In this document: positions 27,786 to 37,200 of the stretch, in pieces
How the letters are laid out: every line of letters begins with the position of its first letter
Position numbering within the stretch: position 1 is the stretch's first letter
Source: G965216695 sp965216695
GTDB lineage: Bacteria > Pseudomonadota > Gammaproteobacteria > Pseudomonadales > Azotimanducaceae
Reading direction: 5' to 3'
NCBI GenBank assembly: GCA_965216695.1
Contig: OZ244212.1
Coordinates: forward strand, 4,464,001 to 4,528,000
DNA: 64,000 nucleotides
Notes under the pieces: generated by a model
The model's database searches: none
What the model saw: only the letters and a program-made list of their open reading frames with translations
What the model was told of the DNA's origin: nothing
Program-made: the position numbers and the translations under genes

Positions 27786-27807
27786 CGTCGACTAGGAGGA
27801 AGGCAGC

Positions 27808-30195
27808 ATGAAATTCAGCGAAGCCTGGTTACGCGAGTGGGTGAACCCGGACCTTGACCGGGACGCGTTGCTTGAACAGCTCACCATGGCAGGGCTCGAG
27901 GTGGAGGGCGCGGAACCGGTTGCGCCGCCCCTTGCGGGCGTGGTGGTTGCTCGTATTGAGGCGTGCGAACCGCATCCGGATGCGGACAAGTTGTCGCTTT
28001 GCCGCGTAGACGACGGCGACACCGTGCACGACGTGGTGTGCGGTGCGCCCAATGCCCGCGCCGGACTGGTGACGGCATTTGCGCGTGTTGGCACGAAACT
28101 ACCCGGCGGGCTGAAGATTCGCGCCAGCAAGATCCGTGGTGTGAAGAGTCACGGCATGCTGTGCAGCGGCGAAGAACTGGGGCTTGGGGACGATTCGGAC
28201 GGCATCGTGGAACTCGAAATGGCGGACGTTCGCCTCGGCACACCGCTTGGTGAGGCGCTGGCACTGGACGACGTATCGATCGAGGTGGATCTAACGCCCA
28301 ACCGTGGCGACTGCCTGAGTCTGCGTGGGCTGGCGCGTGAGGTTAGCGTGTTGAACGATTTGCGGGTCGAGGAGCCCGCGGTGAACGTTCAACCGGCAAC
28401 GCATGACGAGGTTGTGTCCGTGGCTCTCGACGATTCGTCCGGCTGTCCGCGCTACCTCGGGCGGGTGATATCCGGCGTCGATGTGACGCGTCCGTCACCA
28501 CAGTGGTTGGCCGAGCGGCTTCGCAGGTGTGGGCTGCGTTCGATCGATCCGGTGGTGGACGTTACCAACTTCGTACTGCTCGAACTCGGGCAGCCGATGC
28601 ACGCGTTTGATCGCGCCACACTGGAATCGGGGATTATCGTGCGGCGGGCGCGTGAGGCGGAACAACTGACGATCCTCGATGGTACCGAGCTCGAGCTTTG
28701 TGCCGAGGACCTCTTGATTTGCGATGGTGACCAGGCGATAGCGCTCGCGGGTGTGATGGGCGGTCAGCGCACGGGCGTGTCTGCAGACACCCGGGATGTG
28801 TTTCTTGAGTGTGCCTATTTCGAACCGCTGACCATTGCGGCGACGGCACGGCGGTACGGGCTGCATACCGATGCATCGCACCGGTACGAGCGCGGGGTGG
28901 ATTTTGAACTGCAGGCGCGCGCGATGGAACGCGCTACCGAGTTGCTGCTGGACATCGTCGGCGGCGCGGCCGGCCCAGTTGCCGAAGCACTCGATGCCGC
29001 TGCGTTACCCGAGCGCCGCGACGTGTCGCTGCGCGCGTCGCGATTGAAGCGTCTGGCGGGCACCGACATTGAGGAAGCGGACGTTGACCGGGCGTTTGCA
29101 CTTCTGGATTTCGAGGTGGTCACCAAGAGCGGACAGGGCGACACGGCGGTGTGGACTGTGCGCGCGCCAAGTCATCGCTTCGACATTGCGATCGAAGCCG
29201 ACCTGGTGGAGGAAGTGTGTCGAATCTATGGGTACAACCGCATTCCTGCGCGCATGCCTGAGGGCGCGCTCACGCTACGCGACGTGGCGTTGGAGCGCCG
29301 AGACGAGCTCGCATTGAAACACCGGGTTGCGGCATTGGGCTATCACGAGGCCGTAACCTACAGTTTCGTGGATCCTGCACTCGTCGACCGGCTGGACCCG
29401 GGCGCTCAACCGCTGGCACTGGCCAATCCCATGTCTTCCGAACAGTCGGTGATGCGTACCAATCTGCTGCCCGGCTTGCTCGAAGCGTTGGCGTACAACA
29501 TCGCGCGCCAGCAGCCGCAGGTACGCCTGTTCGAACTGGGGCTCTGTTTCGAGCCACGCGAAGGCGCGTTGAATCAGCGTCAACGACTCGGTGGTGTTGT
29601 GTGGGGGCCGCGCAGTCCCGAAAACTGGGCGAGCGATGCGGTGTCGGTAGATTTCTTCGACCTGAAGGGAGACGTTGAACAACTGTTGGGCTGGGCGGGC
29701 TTAGACGACGTGTGCTTCCGAGCGGAAAACCACCCGGTGCTGCATCCGGGTCAGGCGGCCGCTATTGATCGTGGTGGACGCACGATCGGGTGGCTGGGTC
29801 GGGTACACCCAGAAGTGCAGGAAGCTTGCGGTTTGCGTGAGCAGACGTTCGCGTTCGAGATTGATGCGGATGTGCTGCTGACGCGACCGAGGCGTGAGAT
29901 GAGGCCGGTTACCAAGTTTCCGAGTGTGCGTCGTGACGTGGCGGTGCTGGTAAACCGCGATGTCTCGGCGCACCGCTTGCGCGATGCGGTATCCAAGGCC
30001 GCCGGTGAACGCCTCATCGAGTTCAGACTCTTTGATGTATATGAAGGCAAAGGCATTGATTCTAATAAGAAAAGTGTTGCCATGGGCTTGACGTTCCAGG
30101 ATGCATCGGCGACCCTTACCGACAGGGACGTTAATGATCTCGTGCAACAGGTAGTAGCGGCGTTGGAGCGTGATACCGGAGCCGAACTCCGTTGA
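27808..30195 (+). CDS. pheT: Phenylalanyl-tRNA synthetase beta subunit
   Basis: 795 residues, usual length for the proteobacterial beta subunit. It starts MKFSEAWLREWVNPDL, has the tRNA-binding OB domain (ARIEACEPHPDADKLSLCRV to KIRGVKSHGMLCS), the editing B3/B4 region, the B5 domain and a C-terminal ferredoxin-like anticodon-binding domain (FPSVRRDVAVLVNRDVSAHR). AGGAGGAAGG precedes the start, 22 bases after pheS. Confidence 0.97.
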   Translation: MKFSEAWLREWVNPDLDRDALLEQLTMAGLEVEGAEPVAPPLAGVVVARIEACEPHPDADKLSLCRVDDGDTVHDVVCGAPNARAGLVTAFARVGTKLPGGLKIRASKIRGVKSHGMLCSGEELGLGDDSDGIVELEMADVRLGTPLGEALALDDVSIEVDLTPNRGDCLSLRGLAREVSVLNDLRVEEPAVNVQPATHDEVVSVALDDSSGCPRYLGRVISGVDVTRPSPQWLAERLRRCGLRSIDPVVDVTNFVLLELGQPMHAFDRATLESGIIVRRAREAEQLTILDGTELELCAEDLLICDGDQAIALAGVMGGQRTGVSADTRDVFLECAYFEPLTIAATARRYGLHTDASHRYERGVDFELQARAMERATELLLDIVGGAAGPVAEALDAAALPERRDVSLRASRLKRLAGTDIEEADVDRAFALLDFEVVTKSGQGDTAVWTVRAPSHRFDIAIEADLVEEVCRIYGYNRIPARMPEGALTLRDVALERRDELALKHRVAALGYHEAVTYSFVDPALVDRLDPGAQPLALANPMSSEQSVMRTNLLPGLLEALAYNIARQQPQVRLFELGLCFEPREGALNQRQRLGGVVWGPRSPENWASDAVSVDFFDLKGDVEQLLGWAGLDDVCFRAENHPVLHPGQAAAIDRGGRTIGWLGRVHPEVQEACGLREQTFAFEIDADVLLTRPRREMRPVTKFPSVRRDVAVLVNRDVSAHRLRDAVSKAAGERLIEFRLFDVYEGKGIDSNKKSVAMGLTFQDASATLTDRDVNDLVQQVVAALERDTGAELR

Positions 30196-30288
30196 GTGCG
30201 TTGGCGTGACAAACGCGGACGCGAGATAGATTTCCCGGCTTGAGGCACACGTGATTCGTCGACGGTGTCGTGCACTGCGTGGGGGCGC

Positions 30289-30348
30289 AGTAGAGCGGGT
30301 AGTAGAGCGGGTAGTAGAGCGGGTAGTAGAGCGGGCAGTAGAGCGGAA
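30289..30348 (+). repeat. Five 12-bp tandem repeats in the ihfA leader
   Basis: The unit AGTAGAGCGGGT is repeated five times; the first three copies are exact and the last two differ at one or two bases. It lies 160 bases upstream of ihfA in a 315-base gene-free gap (30196-30510). A short-unit VNTR here could vary between strains. No other feature is seen in the gap. Confidence 0.9.
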
Positions 30349-30510
30349 CGTGCAAACGATCTAGCTAAGGGGCGACAAGCAACGCACCTTTGTTCTCGAT
30401 ATCGTTCAACGCACCCGCAACGCGAACGGACACACCGAAGCACGCGGAAGGAAGGACAAGGAAAACGGGACACGGAAAGTTGAACCAGCACCACTAGAAG
30501 GAGAACAACA

Positions 30511-30816
30511 TTGGGTGCGTTAACAAAAGCGCAGATGGCTGATCGTTTGTTTGATGAACTGGGGCTCAACAAACGCGAAGCAAAAGAGATCGTCGAGTTG
30601 TTTTTCGATGAACTACGCATGGCCCTGGAAAACAACGAGCAAGTCAAACTGTCGGGTTTCGGCAACTTCGATCTGCGCGAAAAGCGGGAGCGGCCGGGCC
30701 GCAACCCGAAAACCGGTGAAGAAATACCCATAAGCGCGCGCCGCGTGGTAACGTTTCGCCCTGGACAAAAACTGAAAGCACGAGTCGAGGCCTATGCTGG
30801 AACCGAGTCAGAATGA
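30511..30816 (+). CDS. ihfA: Integration host factor alpha subunit
   Basis: 101 residues. Start MGALTKAQMADRLFDELGLN and the DNA-bending arm RPGRNPKTGEEIPISARRVV with its intercalating Pro identify IHF-alpha rather than HU. The start is TTG at 30511, seven bases after a strong AAGGAG. IHF bends DNA for recombination, replication and transcription and is used by many phage integrases, possibly including the one in this window. Confidence 0.95.
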   Translation: MGALTKAQMADRLFDELGLNKREAKEIVELFFDELRMALENNEQVKLSGFGNFDLREKRERPGRNPKTGEEIPISARRVVTFRPGQKLKARVEAYAGTESE

Positions 30817-31150
30817 CGAGCTTCCCCCGATCCCGGGGAAGCGTTATTTCACCATAGGCGAGGTCAGCAACCTGTGTGACGTGAAGCCGCATGTTTTACG
30901 TTACTGGGAACAGGAATTTCCTCAACTCAAGCCGGTGAAGCGTCGCGGCAATCGTCGCTACTATCAACGCCAGGATGTACTGATCATTCGTCAGATTCGT
31001 GCGCTGCTCTATGAGCAGGGATTCACGATCGGCGGTGCACGTCAGCGGCTGAATGGTGATGAAGCGAAGGAAGACAGAACACAGTTCAAGCTGCTGGTTA
31101 AGCAGATGATTGTGGAACTGGAAGATGTGTTGCGTGTGTTGAAGTCGTAG
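30794..31150 (+). CDS. MerR-family transcriptional regulator
   Basis: 118 residues. A winged helix-turn-helix FTIGEVSNLCDVKPHVLRYW is followed by RRGNRRYYQRQDVLIIRQIR and a dimerisation helix. There is no Cys-rich metal site or ligand domain after the coil. It overlaps ihfA by 23 bases. This short MerR protein is a standing neighbour of ihfA in many gammaproteobacteria, with no firmly assigned target. Confidence 0.93.
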   Translation: MLEPSQNDELPPIPGKRYFTIGEVSNLCDVKPHVLRYWEQEFPQLKPVKRRGNRRYYQRQDVLIIRQIRALLYEQGFTIGGARQRLNGDEAKEDRTQFKLLVKQMIVELEDVLRVLKS

Positions 31151-31250
31151 CATCGACGGGACAAGTTAAAAGGACGACAGAGTAAGCGACAGACTACATA
31201 TCGCATCTGTTAGCAGGAGCAAACCAGGGATCGGTTAGCAGGGAGCATGC

Positions 31251-34200
31251 ATGTCAGGGGGATGTGCGCCGCGTTCGACCCAAGCCGAAACGCGGTCCGG
31301 TACGAATCTTAGCGCGCGCGTTGCACGAACCCTCGCGGTGGCTTGCATTTGGCTTGTGGGTCAGGCCGCGCACGGCGTCAATCTTCCACCCGGCTTTCTG
31401 CTGGAAAACGTTGCCAGCGGCTTAACCCGCCCCGTTGATCTCGAGTGGCTACCGGACGGGCGCCTGTTGATCGCCGAAAAGGGCGGCCGGGTGCGTGTAC
31501 TCGACAACGGCGTACTGCTGCCAACGCCCTTCATAGACATCTCCGCCAGCGTCAATAAGAGTGCAGATCGCGGTTTACTCGGCGTGGCTGCGCATCCCGA
31601 TTTCCCCAACACGCCCTGGGTTTACCTTCTGCACACGTACGACCCGCCGGAGACGGCGGGATTTTCCGACCAGCGCGGTCCGGATGGGACCGGTCAGCGC
31701 GTCTCCCGGCTGGTGCGTGTTAACGCGGATCCGGCAACGGGGTATGCGACTGCCGTTGCGGGTTCGGAGGTGGTGTTGTTAGGCACCGCCAGTACATGGA
31801 CGAACATCGGTGATCCGGCGGCTGAACAGGATAACCTGACGGCGCCGCTCAGCTGCGGGCAGATGGGCGCGTACATTCGCGATTGCATCCCGGCGGAGGG
31901 CTTGAGTCACAGCATCGGTACCGTTCAGTTCGGTCCAAACGGCAATCTGTTCGTTGGCAGCGGTGATGCGGCTACGTGGACCACCGTTGCACCGTCGGCC
32001 GTGCGGGCGTTGGACGTGGAATCTCTAGCGGGCAAGGTGTTGCGAATCGACCCGGTTACGGGCGACGGCGTATCCACCAACCCGTTCTGGGATGGTGACC
32101 CGTCGAGCAACGCATCGAAAGTGTGGCAGATGGGTCTGCGCAATCCGTACCGGTTCCGGGTTCATCCCACCACCGGCGCGGTATGGATCGGCGATGTCGG
32201 TTGGGAGCAGTGGGAGGAGTTGAACACCGGCCCGCCAGGTGCGGATTTCGGCTGGCCCTGCTACGAGGGTGATGATACTGGAAGCGCCCAACAACCCGGC
32301 TACGCTGCGTTGGCGGAATGCCAGAGTTACTACACCACCGCAACCCCCACCGCACCGGCGTACTCCTACGTGCACGTGTCCGGAATCGGCGGTTCTGCGG
32401 TGGCGGGCGATGTGTATCAGCACACCGCGTTTCCGACGGAATACCATGGCAAGCTGTTTCTCGCGGACTATTCGTTTCAGAGTCTGCGCACGGTAGACCT
32501 GGACGCGACGCCGGTGGTGGTGACACCGTTTGCCACCGATATTCTCACGGTAGATGCGGCCGTTGGCCCCGATGGCGCGCTCTATGTGGTGAACGTCGTG
32601 AGCGGGGTGCTCAGTCGCATCGTGCACCTGGGCGGGCCCATCGTTTCTGCGGATGTGCGGGTGTCGAGCAGCGGCGACGATGTGGAGGAGGCCGCAGACG
32701 GCACGGTCTTCGTAACGAGTTCCGATCTGGAAATGACGTTGGACGGGTCGCAACAGACGGTCGGCGTCCGATTTCAGTCCGTCAACCTGCCGCAGGGCGC
32801 CGAAGTGGCGTCGGCGTACATTCAGTTCGCGACGGACGAGACCACGTCGGTGGCAACGAACCTCACGATCGAAGCGTTGGCGGAGGATGATGCGTCAACG
32901 TTCGGATCCGCAGATTTTGCAGTGTCGTCGCGCGTGCGCGGCAGCGCGAGTGCGTCCTGGAGTCCGGCGCCATGGAATACTGTGGGTGAGGTGAGTGTAC
33001 TGCAACGCACGCCGGATCTGACGGCGCTGGTGCAGGAGATTCTCGATCGGCCAGGGTGGCAGCTCGGCAACGCGATGGCGTTCGTAGTCACCGGCACGGG
33101 CGAGCGTGTTGCGGAGTCGTTCAATGGCGATCCCACGCTTGCGCCACTGCTTCACGTAGATCTGGTACCGGACAACAGCGCGCCGACGGTAACCATTGTG
33201 CAACCCGCCGATGGCACCACCGTCGCGGAGGCTGACCCGGTTACGTTTCAGGCCGTGGTCGACGACGACGAAGATGACCCTGCAACATTGACGGTAGATT
33301 GGGCGTCTTCGCTCGACGGTTCCCTCGGTACAGGCAATCCGCTGGTTGTGTCGACGCTTACCCTTGGAGTGCACACCATTACGGCATCGGTGCAGGACTC
33401 GGGCGGGCTCCAGGGCTTCGACAGTATTGATCTTACCGTTGTGGTGGCCGGCAACACGCCGCCCGTTGCAACCATCGATACGCCCCTTCCGGGTACGCTG
33501 TGGACGGTTGACGAGCTTGTGGCGTATTCGGGTACAGGCACGGACGCCGAAGACGGACCGCTGCCGCCGAGTGCGTTGGCGTGGGATGTGGAGATTACCC
33601 ACAACGATCACACCCACGTCGACTATCACGCATCGCAGGGTGCATCCGGACAGTTCCCGTATCCCGACCATGACGACAATAGTTTTCTGACGCTGTGCCT
33701 CACCGTTACGGACAGTGCCGGTGCTCAGGACGAGGCGTGTCAGGATTTGCTGCCGCTCACCGCGACGTATGATTTTCACACGGACCCGTCCGGGTTGGAT
33801 CTGACCTACAACGCCCTCACGCAAACCACGCCGTTTTCGCATGACATTCCCGTGGGCGCTACGCGCCTCATTGCCGCGCCGTCCCCTCAGGGTACGCAGG
33901 AATTCCTCGAGTGGTCGATCGGCGGCGACGCCGCACAGCAGATTCTGATCGATGCAGCGGGCGCCTCGCTTACGGCAACGTACAACAGCGCGCCGTCGGT
34001 GACGATCCTGTCGCCCGCCGATGGAAGCGTATTTGCTGAAGGCTTACCTATAGCATTCAGCGCGTCGGCGTCAGACCCGGAGTCGGGCGATGTGTCTGAC
34101 GCCGTGCAGTGGTCGTCGTCACGCGACGGCCCCTTCGCGCAGACCGGGGCCAACGTGTCGCAAACGCTGTCGCGGGGACACCATCGGATTACCGCGCTGG

Positions 34201-37200
34201 CGACGGACGTGAACGGCGCGACCGGCAGTGCAGACATTCACGTGTACGTGACGCCCGCAAATGGCGTGGCGCAGGTTGTGGATGTTCGCGTGATTGCGGG
34301 CACCGACGATGCGGAAGAAGCGGCGACGGGCGAGATGGATCTAACGAGCTCGGACCTGGAGATGGTTCTGGACGTAACGGATCAGACCGTTGGCGTGCGC
34401 CTGACCGACCTGCCCGTACCGCCCGGGTCGGTGGTGACCCACGCGTACATACAGTTCACCGCCGACGAACAGACGTCGGTGGCCACGGATCTGAGCGTTC
34501 GCGGCGAGGCCACCGACGATGCGCAGACGTTTACAACGGCATTGCTGAATCTGTCGTCTCGCCCGCTTACGGTGGAGGCTGCGAGTTGGTCGCCGCCGCC
34601 GTGGTTCGCGGGCGAAGCGGACCTTAATCAACGCACGCCGGAGCTTGCGCCGATCGTCAATGAGATTGTGAGCCGCACCGGCTGGCAACATGGCAACGCG
34701 ATGGCGTTCATCGTGACCGGCGTTGGCGAGCGGGTCGCGGAATCCCACAGCGGCGATCCGAGTGCGACGGCGCTCTTGCACCTGGAATTCGTAGAGCCGG
34801 TTGCCAACGAATCGCCGGACGTAACGATTACCGCGCCGCTGGACGGTACAACGGTTGCAGAAGCTACGGTCGTTACGTTAACGGGCACTGCGTCGGACCC
34901 CGAAGACGGTGATTTGAGCGGGGCGATCGTATGGGCGTCGGATCTGAGTGGATCGCTTGGTTCGGGCGCATCGCTCGATACGCTACTGGATCCTGGGGTG
35001 CATTCCATCACTGCGGAGGTAACGGACTCGGGCGGTCTGCAGGCTCAGTCTGCAGTAACGGTTACCGTGGAAGCGAACGCGCCGCCATCGGTAACCATCT
35101 CATCGCCCGCACCGGGCACCAGTGTTTTCGAAGGCGAAACAGTTTTGTTGGTGGCGACTGCGACGGATGCACAAGACGGTGATCTCAGCGCACAGATCGA
35201 CTGGTCTTCGGATATTGATGGCGCGTTGGGTACGGGCGCGTCTGTCGATGTGGCGACGCTCAGCCCCGGACCACACGTTTTAACGGCTTCCGTTGCCGAT
35301 GCATTGGGCGAAGTCGGCAGCGACACCACCACGGTAACGGTCAACGTCAATCAACCACCGTCGGTGTCGATCACTAACCCGCTCGAGGGCGCTTCGTTTG
35401 TGGAAGGTGCGCTCGTATCGTTCGCTGGATCGGCCGTGGATGCGGAAGACGGCGATCTCACGCCCGCGTTAGACTGGTCGTCGAACCTGGACGGAGCGTT
35501 GGGAACCGGCACCGCGTTTGATCTCACTACGTTGTCGATAGGAGCGCATCTGGTAACAGCGACGGTTGTGGATTCGCACGGCGAGCCGGGAAGTGCCAGT
35601 GTTTCAATCTCAGTAACGGCGAATACACCGCCCGTTGTCTCGATCAGCTCGCCTCCGCCAGGTACCACGGTAACCGAGGGCGAAACGGTTTCGTTGGTGG
35701 CGACGGCGACGGACGCCGAAGACGGTGATCTCAGCCCACAGATCGACTGGTCTTCGGATGTTGATGGCGCGTTGGGTACGGGCGCGTCTCTCGATGTGGC
35801 AACGCTCAGCCCAGGACCACACGTGCTGACGGCTTCCGTCGCCGATGCGTTGGGCGAAATCGGCAGCGACATCACCACGGTAACGGTCAACGTCAATCAA
35901 CCACCGTCGGTGTCGATCACTAACCCACTGGAGGGCGCTTCGTTTGTAGAAGGTGCGCTCGTATCGTTCGCGGGATCGGCCGCGGATGCGGAGGACGGCG
36001 ATCTCACGCCCGCGTTGGCCTGGTCGTCGAACCTGGACGGAGCGTTGGGCACCGGCGCCGCGTTCGATCTCACGACGTTGTCGATTGGAACGCATCTGGT
36101 AACAGCGACGGTCGTGGATTCGCACGGCGAGCCGGGAAGTGCCAGTGTTTCAATCTCAGTAACGGCGAATACACCGCCCGTTGTCTCGATCAGCTCGCCT
36201 CCGCCAGGTACCACGGTAACCGAGGGCGAAACGGTTTCGTTGGTGGCGACGGCGACGGACGCCGAAGACGGTGATCTCAGCCCACAGATCGACTGGACAT
36301 CGGATATTGACGGTGCGCTAGGCAGCGGTGGGAGCATAGCGGTGTCTACGCTGAGCGTGGGCACGCATCTGCTCACCGCAGCGGTAGTGGATTCGCACGG
36401 CGTGCCGGGTTCGGCCACAACGTCTGTAGTTGTGAATGCAAACCAGGCACCTGTTGTGGCGATATCGAGCCCGGCTGATGGCGTGGACGTTGTGGAGGGC
36501 ACCGTTCTAGAGTTCCGCGCTCAGGCGAACGATACAGAGGATGGCGACCTGAGCGCCCAGATTGTTTGGACGTCCGAACTGTCGGGGGCACTCGGGACAG
36601 GCGCGGCGTTGGATCTGGCGTTACCGATCGGTGCGCACACCGTTACCGCACACGTGACCGACTCCGGAACGCTGATTGGTACGGACGCGATTGTGCTAAC
36701 CGTTCGTGCGAATACGCCACCGGAGGTGACGCTCCTCTCGCCGGTTGCGGGTACGACGGTGCTGGAAGGTGAGGCGGTTGCGCTAACGGGGTCAGCCACC
36801 GATGCAGAAGACGGCGATCTCAGCGCACAGATCAACTGGACGTCGGATATTGATGGCGCGCTCGGCACTGGAGCGAACGTATCGGTATCAACGCTGAGTG
36901 TAGGAACGCATCTGTTAACGGCGGCGGCGACGGATTCGCATGGTGCTGTGGCAAACGCTACGACCAGCGCTACGGTTAACGTCAACAATGCGCCAGTGGT
37001 ATCCATTGCAAGCCCCGCCGATGGCAGTACGTTTACTGCGGGCGAGGTTGTCTCCTTTGCGGCGAGCGCAACTGACGCGGAAGACGGCGATCTGACCAAC
37101 GTTGTTAGTTGGCTATCGGACCTGGACGCCGCGCTCGCAACAGGTGGGTTGTTCGACACCTCGGATTTGTCGATCGGCGCACACCAGATTACGGCGCAGG

